A DNA stretch of 64,000 bases from Anthoceros angustus. Its lineage: Eukaryota; Streptophyta; Anthocerotopsida; Anthocerotales; Anthocerotaceae. Position numbers and translations under genes: made by a program. This document shows, piece by piece, positions 13,301 to 24,477 of this stretch (the stretch's first letter is position 1; each line of letters starts with the position of its first letter). The notes beneath the pieces were generated by a model that searched no databases, was not told the origin of the DNA, and worked only from the letters and a program-made list of their open reading frames with translations. The stretch spans positions 433,884-497,883 of the forward strand of contig MU008180.1 of NCBI GenBank assembly GCA_010909165.1, given 5' to 3'.

Positions 13301-13415
13301 TCATCACGGGATACACACTGTTGGCAACATCGAAATGTCAGCATATTATACTGCATCAACCGTCTCAGGGGACGGTCTTCTTCAGGATCAGCTTTGCCAT
13401 TCTGACAGGCCTTGA
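10311..13415 (+). CDS. LRR receptor-like kinase with a WAK-like kinase domain
   Basis: An intronless gene of about 1,034 aa. I chose the ATG at 10311 over the in-frame ATG at 10188 because it starts directly on a hydrophobic signal peptide (MSSSIAILPQSAVTLALCLL). After it come an LRRNT-type segment (TPCAWFGVICN) and some 20 leucine-rich repeats of plant type. One membrane helix follows (about residues 627-655, ending WGWRVY). The cytoplasmic kinase has a glycine loop (GVGGFGIVHKG, about 698), VAIKK, HRDVKSANILLD, DFGISKL and GTPGYIDPEC, so it is an RD kinase with all catalytic residues. The kinase sequence (GCCLEN, FEYVPNGTLLEHL) resembles wall-associated-kinase-like domains more than typical LRR kinases. 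It probably senses an extracellular ligand at the plasma membrane; the ligand is unknown. The kinase half is markedly more GC-rich than the LRR half. Confidence 0.93.
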   Translation: MSSSIAILPQSAVTLALCLLQTCLILHCPHTLALSLEGLVLSNFAKAERIDTPTANYEIWDTSDDTPCAWFGVICNANLSVERLDFSGWGLSGYLDLGGDALQMLNAALPSLKELDLSSNQLEGSFQLEVKGFKGLTRLDLSNNKFSGQIPATINKLSSLRHLSLERNRFNGTMPNLDGLTDLQFISLSHNQLSGQIPDVTNLPALRGLDLSSNNFTGTFPNLRNLTNLLTLNLSSNGLTGCLPSLQELVPKLQDLYLSQNRLTGFETEDPHDHFPASLRRVIISGNKLERRILLSFVRLPNLLYLDLSSNLVEDHIPDGIPNTNTTFIDLSRNKLGGSIPSDILSWGRDLNVCRAQSDSGPGEPPAAVVAVKRTLNLSHNLLVGPIPLPPPGPSKIRFDVLDLSYNRLEGSMPPISASILWLGNNFLSGDIQNALLDMGNCAVARELRLDGNRFSGEINLRTLLDAGRNLEVLDLSHNDFVAPQLGDRRSSFIQTMLENLMGLRELRLARNYKMRGSLPSTGFARNFDRLEVLDLSRTNLYGLMPSGFFNSKLLPSLRVLNLSSNNIGGGLPAGVTQMSSLTVLDISSNRLSGPLPDGLQPALLNRAFFSNNPGLCGFPLPACSRLDLALVLPIVLPCAFVAVACCLFSLWGWRVYTKKRRQDADLIATLMDRGAVATLMPLRELKKATSNFSEASRIGVGGFGIVHKGKLTDGTIVAIKKSIRSGSERDKQQFLNEVKILCQVNHQNLVKLLGCCLENKQAALVFEYVPNGTLLEHLRGRKGASPLDWRQRLNIAAQTADALAYLHSAANPPIYHRDVKSANILLDEELNAKVADFGISKLAPLGATHVSTVAIQGTPGYIDPECFASLQLNDRSDVYGFGVVLLELISAQPAVVLDRGSSDEDVLLATWAVPRIVRGDVQDIVDPVLAEVFGSEAGHQSIVKLAAVAVNCLAPSRTARSPMREVWRRVHRLWLEAPTELVETTVDQHPQVPQLLHHGIHTVGNIEMSAYYTASTVSGDGLLQDQLCHSDRP

Positions 13416-13632
13416 AATCTTGTGGGCTACACTTGACTCTTCAGTGCTTGTTGGTCTCCATATCGTGAAGAAGGTGACAGACTGCTGTCTATGTTGAGGA
13501 TTTGCATTTCGTAGCTCAAGTCACATCGACTTCTTGGATCATCAGCAGTCCAGCCCCAGGATACTTCATTCCAGAGTTCTAAGATAAAGGGAAGGCGACG
13601 ATAACCAAGCCGTCTTGGCTCTATGCACATAC

Positions 13633-13667
13633 AGCTGCCATCATCCAAATAGCTGCCATCATCCAAG
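13633..13667. repeat. Two tandem copies of an 18-bp unit
   Basis: agctgccatcatccaaat is repeated head to tail with only the last bases differing. Confidence 0.85.
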
Positions 13668-13867
13668 ACTAAATTATTCTATATAAAAGGATGGGATCCT
13701 ACTGACACTAACAGCTATCAATCTTCTCCATGTCCCTTGAAAGATCTCAAGTCCATTCAGAGATATGTATATGTGCATCTCATCAAACAATGCTTACCGC
13801 ATAGGGGAGCATACTGTGGGATAGGAAATATGTAGAAGAAACGTCTCAAGTTCATTCAGAGATTCGC

Positions 13868-13927
13868 AGCTCCTAATGGGAGCCTCCTGACATACACAGC
13901 TCCTAATGGGAGCCTCATTACATACAC
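13868..13927. repeat. Two tandem copies of a 30-bp unit
   Basis: The unit begins agctcctaatgggagcctc and ends acatacac. The two copies differ at two or three positions. Confidence 0.9.
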
Positions 13928-14447
13928 AGTCCTACATTGGTGCAATGTCTGTTCGAAGCCTAAGCATAGGTGTTGACATTGCTTTTCCTCATGTGTGTCC
14001 ATTTTGGCCTAAGCCATTTGGACACAGACATTTGTAGGAACACCGCTGTTAAGCATCTTCGCTTAGAGCGGCATCGGGTGCCTAGGGGGAGTGGATGCCT
14101 TGGGGCCTTGGTGCAGACTCCTTTCTTCTTCTTCTTCCATCTTCTTCATCTTTAACAGGAACGGTAACTCATTTTCTCGGTAACTACTAGATATGTTGTA
14201 CCTATATATCTATGGAAACCGGAGGGCTGATAAATCCATCCAAGCGACGTCCTGTTCTTCCTTTTTCTCGGGAGGCCGAGATTGCTGAAGCGCCACCGCA
14301 GCCCGGCTCCCTTCTTCGCTTGCAGGTACGATGATTACTGTTGTTCGTCACTGTGCTAGGCTCATGGTCCGCCTGGCAGGTGGCACGGACTGATTCGGGT
14401 GTCTGTATCTCCGCAGGTTGAGGTTTCGCGTGCGAATTCAACCAACC

Positions 14448-15209
14448 ATGTCTGACGGGTATGTCTCATTGCCGCAAAGTTGTTCTACCGTCTCAGATTT
14501 CCTTGACAGCAGTCGGCGGTGGAAGGAAGCTCTACCAACTGGGGTTTGTGGGCTGCTGGACGTGGTGCGCGCAGGGAGCCAGAGGTCGCTGGAGATGTGG
14601 CAGCTGATGTTCCAGGTTCCTCAGGACCTACTCTTGGGGAGCCCATGGATATTCTGACTGCTCTGCAGCTGGTTCTGAAGAAGTCACTCGCTCACGATGG
14701 CCTTGCTCGTGGTGTCCACGAGGCTGCCAAGGCCATCGAGAAGCGTGCCGCACAGCTTTGCCTGCTGGCTGAAGATTGCGATCAGCCGGATTACAGCAAG
14801 CTGGTGCAAGCCTTGTGCTCCGAGCACGACGTCAGCCTAATCTCTGTGCCCAGTGCCAAGAAGCTGGGGGAATGGGCCGGGGTGAGTGCTTTGCGCACAG
14901 TGTGCCGTTTGTTTAGGGTTTTAGGTCTTGGCTAGGGTACACCTTTCCCGGTCATCGTTGCTGCCTATCCTCATCCTGAAAGCTTGGTGCAGCTTTGCAA
15001 GATCGACTCGGAAGGAAAAGCCCGCAAGGTTGTTGGATGTTCGTGTGTTGTGATCAAGGTAGAGGGAACTCAGCCCGTTGCAGAATCATGACTGTGCCCT
15101 AATTCTACAAACCTCTAGTAGCCCTAACTGTATCGTTTGCCTGTTGCAGGATTACGGGGAGGAGACCGAAGGGCTGAACGTAGTTCAGGAATACGTCAAA
15201 GGCCATTGA
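14448..15209 (+). CDS. RPS12: Cytosolic ribosomal protein eS12 (40S S12)
   Basis: Exons 14448-14458, 14575-14881, 14993-15058 and 15150-15209 join to 147 aa. The very short first exon encodes MSDG, and the phase-2 join gives MSDGEPEVAGD, as expected for plant eS12. Family hallmarks are [53 protein letters not shown] and the ending QEYVKGH. It is a structural protein of the small cytosolic ribosomal subunit. Intron 2 contains a telo-box-like tttagggttt (about 14912), an element common near plant ribosomal protein genes; a regulatory role is inference. Confidence 0.95.
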
Positions 15210-15652
15210 GATGGCTAACTATCGCTTGTTAGAATTGAGTTTCGGCATTTAATCCTGTCGTCCTTCCATGAAGAGTTTTTTTTTGTAGTGAGGGTTGCCC
15301 TCCCATGGAGGGTTTGGTTCTCAAATTTTTCGAATCATCCTTCCCGTTTGGCATACGGATAACGTATCGAGCATCCTGGAAGGCTAGTGTCGTAGAGCCT
15401 GCTTGAAAACCGCAACTCGCAACTCGATTACCACCAGTTGGAATATACCTTGCTTGACCCTCTGAGGATCACGTCCTCTCCGGCCGCTCTGTTCTGAACA
15501 GGGGAAACCAGTGGAAGTTGAGAGCAAACAACGGGGCTATCGCCAGAGTGCTTGCAAGTCGGTTGTGTGATCGAGTCAAGTTGCGCTAGGAATTAGGGTC
15601 GAAGATCAGAGTGCAATCCCGTCCGTCTGAGTAGAAGACAGGGAAGAGCTTG
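15210..15652. other. Convergent 3' flanks
   Basis: No gene is seen. It holds the 3' UTR of eS12 from the left and of the small secreted protein gene from the right. Confidence 0.5.
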
Positions 15653-16090
15653 TTAGAGGTTGGAAGCAGGCAAAAAGTCGCACGTACGATGGAAGGATGT
15701 CTCACTTGTGACAACGGAGAAGCCATCAAGCTTGAAGTTGGGAGGAGCAATCCTTCTCTTGAGCCAGCATGTGCCCGCGAAGTTCCACTGGAAAGCAACG
15801 CACACAATCCCTGGATTGGCGTAGCAGTAAGCCGCGCACTGGTACACGTTGACGACATTTTGGAAAACAGCGATGTCGTTTCCATTGTTGTCAACGAAAG
15901 GATAGACCACGCACTGTGGTGGGCCTGCACCACTTATCGACGGTCAGACGACCAAAAACATGCAGGAGCCTGACCATCAACTGCTGAGTTACGAGAACCT
16001 ACGGTTACGGCCCTGAGCTGAAACAGAAGGGGCATCTGTTAGCAGCAACAGCAACAGACAACAGAGACCCACAGTGGCTGCCACTCTCAT
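15653..16090 (-). CDS. Small secreted PAN/Apple-like domain protein
   Basis: A two-exon gene deduced here: exon 1 at 16090-16009 and exon 2 at 15924-15653, joined through a phase-1 intron (gtaacc...gtgcag) to give 117 aa. Exon 1 encodes a clear signal peptide (MRVAATVGLCCLLLLLLTDA, cleavage likely after SVSA). The mature part carries six cysteines: PQC, YQC, a further YC, IVC, TC and RTC. Key stretches are CAAYCY and CWLKRR; the Cys-Trp-Leu-Lys pattern is typical of PAN_4/Apple domains. These domains bind carbohydrate or protein outside the cell. At about 95 mature residues it is a single free-standing domain with no kinase or lectin partner, unlike most plant PAN proteins. Function is unknown. 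The intron join rests on phase and motif only. Confidence 0.7.
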
Positions 16091-17424
16091 GCGCTTTTCC
16101 ATTCACCCCACACAGGAGAAACACGATTCCCCTGTGCTTCTTTTCTTGGATTCCCCCTGTGCGTCTTTCCTTGCAAGCAGTGTGCCAAAGATAATGAGAC
16201 GAATTTGGAGCTTCACAGCTCCACAAGCAGGCGGCAAAGCAAGCAAGCTTCTAGACCTTCTTTTGAAATTTGAAGTGGCAAATTTTGGTGGCAACGAGGA
16301 CTGCACCATTTTCCCGCATATTATCAGCATCTGGTCTAATGCCATGCTTACCTGACGATTTCCTTGTACTGTCGAGGTACCACATATTTGTCTTGTCTGC
16401 GTGAGCTTCACCACCGACATGGCGTGATTCCGTGAAGGTGCTATAGGTCATCGATGTTACAGGCTTTGGGGCAAACAAGCAAGTCCCAGAATCTGGACAG
16501 CAACCAGAAAAGCCCTGGTGGTTATTGACGGAACGGGATGGCCGTGCCTCGTGTACAGTGTAACAAGTACAGGAAAGAAGGGAGGAGGAAGCTATAAAGA
16601 CGATCTTGCTGGGGAGTCGGACCTCAATGATATCCCGGGTCATGGGATGATAAATATGCGATACACGGGAAACACTGCGATTCCAGATGCAACACGTGGA
16701 CATCAATCCCCATTCATAAATCTGGTACCACACGCCAGCCATTGTAGACCCCATCTACACAAAGTAAACATATAAACAATACCCATATGGGCGTGTGAGC
16801 GTCTCTTCACAGATGCGGTTACAAGCAAGATGGTCATCACAGCACAAGCGTTTGCAACAGTAGTCATTAATAGTATCAGATCCATCATAGCAGCCACAAC
16901 CTATACGAAGTTCAACAGGACACCACAAGTAAGCTAGTGGGTAGCCAGAAACAAATACAGTTTTACTTGGCAGGGCACTCAGTATGGATACAGCCTTAAA
17001 AAAGTCCACGTCTCGTGGGCAAAAAAAAAGGACAGCAATGATCCTGGACCAAGACCACCTCAGGCTTCTTCAACTAAAACGACTTGTGACTGAACTCATC
17101 CCCATCTCGGCCACTGACAAGTCTTCGTATCCACAACTGCTGCGGGACAATTCCTGTTGTCCTTCGTGGCCTCCAAGCCAAGATACCTCAACACTGTTAA
17201 AGAGGCCTAGACTAGACCCAAAATAAGTGTACACTACCTCCCTCGGCGTACACTTGTGCCACGTTGCTGTCTGGAGCTAAGAAACAGGAGAGCGAGCGAT
17301 ACGGCATGGCTCATACTTAGCTGAAATTCCCACTCACTGAACTCGAGCCTTCGCCCATATCCAACACCCAAAGCCTCTCACAGCTAGGTGCACGGGAAAG
17401 AATGGCAAGCACATTAACCCTCAG
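16091..17424. other. Intergenic between two minus-strand genes
   Basis: No gene is supported. The right part should be the 3' UTR of the synaptotagmin-like gene and the left part the promoter of the secreted protein gene. A minus-strand frame at 16755-17009 is cysteine-rich but matches no family I know and lacks codon-level support. Confidence 0.4.
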
Positions 17425-20400
17425 CTACCTGGCCGTGCTTGGAGTGGGTAGGTTGCTGGCTCCGTTCTCATGTGCAGGGCTCCTCATCGACTTCTTGGAA
17501 CCTCCAAACGGTGCAGTAACTGTCCTGCCCACCAGCCTTCCAGCTTTTCCGATGCCACTTCCCACAAGGCTGACTCCACTAGCAGCAAGCTTCCCAGCCC
17601 CTCCAACGGCTCCCCCCACAGCATCCATTGAGCTTCCTATAAGACCATTCTTTTTGTCTCTCTCTTTCTTCTCCAAGAAGGCAGCTTCTTCCTCCATTGC
17701 TCTCTTCTGCTCCTCAGGAGTGTAGGCATGATAGTTGAGCTGAAAAGGCAAGGGCAAAGGCAAAGAAGCAGGTCACTTCACCTATTGCAGCCTTAGACTA
17801 CATACAACCTTCTGCCAGCTGCAGAGATGAGCAAGCAAAGTGATGCCTCACTGTCAAATTAGACCCGAGCCAAGCTACAGCCACTTACTTTTAATGTGAT
17901 GGTACCACGATCCTTCTTGTCCTTCACCATGTTTGTGTCCAGGTTGCGAAGGAGAGGCACCGTGACCTCAGTTAACGTGTCCGGTTTGAGCTTGCCAATG
18001 GGATACGTGGCCTGTCCCAAAAACTTATCCTGCCCCACATCTTCATCCATTATCTGCAGCGTACTCTTATCAACCCGCGGCTCAACCAAAAAAAACGTAG
18101 AATATTTGGCATGCCTGTAGTACATCACGAAAAGGTCGTGAAAAGATCACCTTCAGATATAATATTTGAGTCTCCTGGTCTTCCACATTTAAGTCAAAAG
18201 TTTCATTCCACTCGGGGTTGAGGTTGTTGTCTACGGTCTTTGTCCTCCGCTTGAATAAGACTCGGACATAGGCTACAGCATAGGGATCAGACTTCCCAAC
18301 ATACTCCTGGTTCTTCAGTCCAGTGGCCTTCACTACTGTCACTGTTAAGCAGCCTTGCAGTTTAAGTTCCAAATCACTGCACTCCACAACACCCAAATAC
18401 AGATCCAAATCAGGATCCCTCGTTACTAGAAGGTGGCACATAATACAAATCGAGACGGCAGACAATCCAGGTATCCACATGGATGAGAGCAATGCAAGTA
18501 CCTTATATCAACCGGTTGGCCTCCAATGGGAACTACAATTCGGTGCGGCCACTCAAGCATGTCAGTGACAAGGTCTTCTACCAAATCCTGAAGAGGGCCA
18601 CAAACACCTTTTAGTACCAACTCATATCCAAGTAAAAACTGCCCTTCCATGTTGTGACTCTCACAATGTCTCTCACAAAACTGGCTCGGGACTTCAGACT
18701 TACATCTGCCTAAACTTCTGAGATACTTACACTCAATTTCTCTGACAGCCCAGGAACACCAGTCACACTACCACCAATAAGCTTCAGAGTGTATTTGATC
18801 TCAGGTTTCGGCTGCCCAGGCAGAGAAAATACATCAGAAAATGCAGAGCTCTCGACACTGCAAACAGTGGTGAATCTTGCCCAGCACAAAATAGAGACTG
18901 CCAATCGTTCTCCCACAGCAGGCCCAGTCTGGCTATCAAACTGCAATTACCTGAGATAAAAGGGCAACAACCACAGCAGAAATGCATGGAATGTCCTCTG
19001 AAAGCTTAAAGATAACCCGTGCAGTTGCATAGAACTTCAAGTTTTTAAGCTACACAGGAGCAACAGCACTCGGGGTTACAACCAGAACGAAATGCTACTT
19101 CAAGTCCTGTCACCACAGACAGATCACTACCTGCACGGGCAACTTGGCACCAACATGAGTTTGAATGGCCAAGATGATACTTGGGTCACCACCCCACCGA
19201 AGGTCCATGTCTAAGATGACTTGTCCCGGTTTTAAACTTTGCACTCGAACACCTGGTCCATTCAACAGCAAGTCAAGGGAGAGTGTACAAAAGATTCCAA
19301 GAGACTCATCAGAGCTAAAACTCGAAGTTTTCTGAGTTCTAGGCTCGGATCATTCCCAAAGAAACAGAGAAACAAGAGCAAACCTTCGATCTGAGGTGGA
19401 ACATTGCCAAGAAACAGCTTATCAAACTTGATTGCCTGAAAAAAAGCAGGTCGGTACTGCTCCAAGATAGGTTCCACTGACTCTTTAATCACAGCTGACG
19501 TGGCCTGCACATTCCAAAGATGTTTCCCCAGTTAGAAGAGCTTGGCTGCTCCCAAATGACAGGGCAAATAATCATCTAGCTCATTAGAAGGACTGTATAC
19601 ACATCCTAAGATGCAGCGAAGAAGCACAGATTTATCACCTCGGCAACAAGGGGCCAGATTTTCTCCAGCTGGAAGTTCAGCCATTTCACCTGAAAGTAAA
19701 AAAGAGAACTTGTTAATCACTCACCACAGAAACACTGGCCGAAGTCAAACAAACACACCTAAGCGAGTAACATGGCTAAGAACCTTGTACGGATAACAGG
19801 GAAGTGCAGATACCAAAGGCAAGACACTCACTCGCTCGAATGCAGGAAAGGATATCCACGAGGGCACACTGTCCCCACAGAGTTTCTTCAGGTCATCTTG
19901 AACAATACTTCCGAGCTGACTCAACCCCGCAGCCTACATGACAGAGTACACACACAGATAGATCACGTTAGCGTCCAAACGCTCCAACACTTCCCAAGCT
20001 GAACACGAGGCGAGCGCAAAGATCCCAGACTGAGGGCCTCGAGACGTCAAAAACCAGTTCGATCACCAAACCAAAACGACGCGTCCCCTAACGACGGCAG
20101 GGCCTAACCATGCCCTTCCCCTTACGAACCGCTTGGTATGGCCTCCACACTCAGCCTTAACACCAGATCCATCTCCACCTGCAACCTATACTCCACACCG
20201 CCCGCAAAACCTCAAATCCACTTCGCCGGAACCATAAAAAGACCCCGAGAACGGCAGATGCACGCCGCAATGCATCCAGCCGGCGGCACAAAACGACAAC
20301 CCTCCTGCCACCGACAGAAACTCTAATCCCGAGACTGGTTCCAGCTGCAGCCAGGAAAAGCAAAGCAAAGGCCGAGGGGGCGACGGCAGCCCCACCTTCA

Positions 20401-20500
20401 GCACCCGGGTGACGCTCCGCTTCCTCATGGACCAGGTGTAGAGCGCCATGAGGCCAACTCCCAGCACGAAACCAAAAACCCAGCCCGACACGAGCCCCAT
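17425..20500 (-). CDS. CLB1: SMP+C2 synaptotagmin-like lipid-transfer protein (CLB1/NTMC2T4 type)
   Basis: Eleven exons on the minus strand: 20500-20396, 19933-19832, 19689-19639, 19504-19384, 19252-19131, 19049-18951, 18811-18731, 18587-18502, 18376-18151, 18053-17889 and 17739-17425; they give 490 aa. The N-terminal membrane anchor is followed by a positive patch (RKRSVTR). The SMP domain spans roughly residues 68-250 (SWISFPAFER, VKWLNFQLEKIWP, PHRIVVPIGG). One C2 domain follows at about 258-360 (GKSDPYAV, NPEWNETF, DEDVGQDKFLG), with most Ca-binding aspartates visible. The tail (NYHAYTPEEQKRAMEEE, GSSMDAVG repeats, Gly/Val-rich) matches the Arabidopsis CLB1/SYT7 subgroup. Such proteins tether ER to other membranes, move lipids, and respond to calcium. 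The start is shared-promoter divergent with cytochrome c. Subgroup naming is from memory of the family. Confidence 0.9.
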
Positions 20501-21423
20501 CTCGTCCGCCCCGCGCACTTTTCCCTCGCCTACTCCTTCTCGGCTGGCCCTCAGTCCCCAGCCCCGCCCGCACACGACGAGCCCCAGCCCCAGCCCGAGC
20601 AGCAAAAATTCCCGGGCGACATGCGCAGCCGCATCTCGCTCCCTCAGGCTCGAGATCCACACCCTGCCGCGTTCACCTGCTGCAGCACATTCCACGCTCC
20701 TTCACGCGGCGAGGCAGCCGCAGCGGAACAAGGTCGAGCTAGAGTGCGAGCTGCTCCGGTCCCGAGTGCGCGGCGCACAAGTCTCGCACAGGTGGCGGCA
20801 ACGGCAGGCACGAGGCTCCAGCTCCGCCTCCGGCTCCAGCTCCAGCTCCTGCTCCAGCCCAGGCCCAGGCGTGAAAAGTGGACGCCGTGCAGGAAGCTAG
20901 GCTGGCCACAAAATCTGCTAGTCGTCACGACCGGTGGTGGCGGCCATGTCCAGCTCTCCAGCCCGTCCCCACTTTTCACCGGACAGGTGAAAAAGCCTGA
21001 ACGCGGAATGCCGTTATTGCCGCGGGGCCCCACCGCCAATTAGGCCCCAGGTCATTAAAACTCCCTTCCCGCCGCTCCGACCCCGACGACCTTTTCAACT
21101 GAATCTGCCCCGTTACCCGCCTCCTTCTTCTTCCTTAACGGAACCTTATCCGTCCCGCAACATTTTCACATGTATGCCATACAGTAGGCCCACAGCCTGC
21201 AGCCTGGGCTGGCTACCGGTGCGATCAGCTATTTTTGAGGATGATAATATAAGATTTCACAGGCGCTCGCTCTGCTTTTCCCGCTGTTCGGCGGGCGGAA
21301 CTTCACACGTCGCTGCTGTCTTGTCCAGAACCAAGCAGATATTTCAGCGGAACAAGAAGACGAAAACAAGAACTTAAATATCAAGCATGGCTCTCGCAAG
21401 AGCTGAGCCCAAGCCCTAAGAAC
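20501..21423. other. Divergent promoter region between CLB1-like gene and cytochrome c
   Basis: A GC-rich stretch without a supported gene; overlapping frames on both strands are compositional. A gctcc-rich hexamer-like microsatellite lies at about 20815-20862. The region should hold the 5' UTRs and promoters of both flanking genes. Confidence 0.45.
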
Positions 21424-21948
21424 ATGGCCACCTTTGCTGAAGGTGGCAAGGGGGATTCCAAGAGCGGAGAAAAAATCTTCAAGACAAAGTGTGCGCAATG
21501 CCATGCAGCAGAGAAAGGGGAGGGTCACAAGCAAGGTTAGCACATTGTGCTTGCTGAGTACTCTGTGTTTTGAGTGTGTGAAGTTCATTGTGGATTTGTG
21601 TTTTGCAGGTCCCAATCTAAGCGGAGTGGTGGGAAGGACTTCTGGGACTGCTGCTGGATATGCATTTTCCAGTGCAAACAAATCCAAGGCTGTGGTTTGG
21701 AATGAAGATCACTTGTATGAATACTTGTTGAACCCTAAAAAGGTAAGTTTGTCAATATCATATTGTGTTCTCTAGATTCTATGCAGATCTTGTAACTGCC
21801 ATTGTTGTTGCCTTGCACATGAGAAGATTTTCTCATTATGGTTTGGCAATTGCAGTACATACCGGGAACAAAGATGGTGTTTGCGGGTTTGAAGAAGCCA
21901 CAGGAACGTGTTGACTTGATTGCATATTTGAAAAGTTGTACCAAATGA
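21424..21948 (+). CDS. CYTC: Cytochrome c
   Basis: Exons 21424-21535, 21609-21742 and 21856-21948 give 112 aa. The haem motif is KCAQCH. Other hallmarks are [39 protein letters not shown] and the C-terminal DLIAYLK. Met of GTKMVF is the axial ligand. The plant-type N-terminal extension before [10 protein letters not shown] is present. It is a soluble electron carrier between complexes III and IV in the mitochondrial intermembrane space. Introns are 73 and 113 nt. Confidence 0.97.
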
Positions 21949-22590
21949 GACGCATTTTGTGATTTGCCTCTAAATGGCATGGAAGGGAGGGAATTGATTT
22001 CATGTTCTCATTTGAGCCAAAGTGGTCATGTTCTGTTTTTCTAATTAAGTTGTGATCAAGAAGCTAGATGATGGGTTACATGTTCATTAAATCTATTTTT
22101 TAATTGCTTAGACCAATATTGTGATCAGAATGTAGGTATCTATTACCTAGTAGTCATTGTTATTCAGACCTAGTAGGTTTATATTTTTCAAGAATAAAAT
22201 CACTAGGTAGTATCTCATTAGGTATACTAAATCACTATGTATCTTACAAAGCACATTATGCTGTAAGTAAGTTTTTAAGTTAAAATTAAATAGATACCTT
22301 TGTAGGTACATTCATTACCTGATGTGTTAAGTAAGTCAACACGAGTAATATGAGGTACTTCAAACTAGTTATGTACATACAAAGATCTTTTGGTGTATAT
22401 ATAGATGTATTATCAGATTTTATTTTTTAAGCATTTCTTTCTTGTTTATTCTTAAGGTCAAATTGAAGCTTGATGTAAATCGAGAACCCACTAAAACTAT
22501 ATCTACATAAAATGTCTTACTTATATAATAAAATTATTTAATTATCTAAATAATCTAATTTTGACCAACAAAGTTGATACCGCAAGAACT

Positions 22591-22681
22591 ATCCCAACAG
22601 TCCTCCCTTTAGGAGTGACATCTAGTCGTGGTCCATTGAAACTCCTCGGTCTAGCACCCTTAAGTTGGATTACTGTTGGGA
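22591..22681. repeat. Short inverted repeat (11-bp arms)
   Basis: atcccaacagt at 22591 and actgttgggat at 22671 can pair over a loop of about 70 nt. It lies at the left edge of the segment holding the transposase remnant. No function is assigned. Confidence 0.5.
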
Positions 22682-23391
22682 TGGGGTGCTATCCACCTCG
22701 TGCTGTAAAAAAAAACATTTATGGGAGCCACTCGCCTATTGTGAAAAGCTCTACGTGACCGCTTGTTGTAAAAACCCTAAGGGCTACTCTGAATTAAATC
22801 CACAATCAAGTTCACTTAAAAAAACAATTGCAACAAAAAATACATTTAAACTATAGATGTCAAAGAGGGATACAATGTTGCATATTTTCGTTACAACTTT
22901 TATTTGGACGTTAAGGGATTCCTCATTCTGAAAGATGACTCTTTCGCCTCGATGATGTGTTACTTTGATGGAAAGGTAGCAGCATTGAAATCCTTATCTC
23001 CCAGCCCGCTAACTTTAAGAATTCTCATTTTGAAACGATGGTAGATTATGCAAAATGAAAGAACGAAGAACCGCATTATGGCTCATAAAAATGGTTGATA
23101 ATGTAGCATGTATGTAAGTGAAAAATGCCTAGCAATTCATGCATATTATAGGGTCTATTTGCACTAATAGCATGACGCGACGGTAACGCAACGGAAAAAA
23201 TGATTCATGCTAAATATTTTATTTCTTCTTAGATACTTAAGCATCAACAATCCTTTAGTACTTATTGTGGCATGAACCTAGCCAAACAATTCATCCTCCA
23301 TATTTCAATTCTTCCTAGATGTTTAAGCGTCAATATCACTTTAATACTTACTTATTACAACATCTTGTGCCGCCTAGTGGTTGATCCAAGC

Positions 23392-23413
23392 TGCAACTCC
23401 TCGAGGAGTTGCA
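23392..23413. repeat. Perfect 22-bp palindrome
   Basis: Centred on the XhoI-like core ctcgag, eleven bases on each side (tgcaactcctc and its complement) match without a mismatch. It lies in the AT-rich island with no adjacent gene. Confidence 0.8.
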
Positions 23414-24477
23414 CACTCCGTTATTCCACCCCATGCTATTTTGTAAATTGTGCGCACATGGAGACGGAGGTTGGTAAAAGCACAAAGTCAGTACTATGCA
23501 CATGAAAACATGTCCAGCTACATGCTCACATACTCAACACCGTCATCGTAGTCACCCTCCACCTCCGATATTTGGACATCTCCATTGACAGATTTTGGTG
23601 GTGGGGGCACATCAAACTGCACCCACGGATATTCTTCTTGAGTTTGAGTAGCCATTGCATTAGAACCATCAGTGTTAATGTTACAATAGAGTGCACAAAT
23701 GACAAATCACATCTCATACACACTATTTTTATCACACTAAAAGAATGGCGATAAAAACAATCTGAGCCCGGTTTAGGAACGCGGCTTTAACCAAAGCTAT
23801 CTTTCTTTAGAATGCTAGTAGCAAAATTGGTACAAGATACACTGGCTATTAATAAGACTTGGACATATCATCTTGTGCCTAGTTAATTTTGCTTCCTAAT
23901 CTTTGCTAGCGGTGGCATCTACATCCAGCCAAGACGGTTCCTAAGTTGGTACAATGATGTATGTACACCAACCCTTATCGGCGTGCAACGGATCCGGGTG
24001 GAGCAAACATTGAGTAACTTGAGAAGGCCAAACAAAAGGTCTGGCAGATCTGGCGAATTTGTAAAATTTCAAGTACATCATGACATAGAGAAGACATTCA
24101 CTACTACCCATTTTTGAGTTGTTCTCATCTACCTCCTAATTCGTTTTTTTTTTTGCGAAAAACTTTACTCAAAACCTCTACCTTCCATTTCTTGCAAACA
24201 CCTTTATCCTGAGTAGCATCACCACGTAGAAGGTTGGTGAGTTCTGGCAAATAATCCTATCTATGCAAGTTCGGCTGGTGCTGCTATAGCCTTGTGGGCC
24301 ATGTCCCGCAAAACCTCCTCATACGTGGGTGGCCTTGGACGTGGATAGTCCTCCATTGTAACTAGCACTGTCTGTGTACTATGCTGGGTCACCAAGTGGA
24401 AGTTACATACGGTAGCTTTCGTAGATGTCTTTCAAATGAGCATACCGTTCGAAATAAAGTTCGTGCCAAAATTCAAC

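Larger units (their letters stand above)
13416..14447. other. Intergenic, containing the eS12 promoter and 5' UTR
   Basis: No coding region is supported. Two small tandem duplications lie here (listed separately). The last 250 bases include pyrimidine-rich tracts and cag/gt motifs that could mark a 5' UTR intron of the ribosomal protein gene, but I cannot fix its borders. Confidence 0.4.

Noticed and set aside
12321-13316. 331-codon open frame antisense to the receptor kinase domain
   Set aside because: It is a GC-driven shadow of the kinase coding strand, with no motif and no start of its own.
16755-17009. Cysteine-rich minus-strand frame
   Set aside because: Cysteine spacing matches no secreted-peptide family I know and it lies in the probable 3' UTR of the synaptotagmin-like gene.
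20157-20695. Two overlapping minus-strand frames around the CLB1 start
   Set aside because: Only the part 20500-20396 is explained by exon 1; the rest continues into the intron or the GC-rich 5' region.
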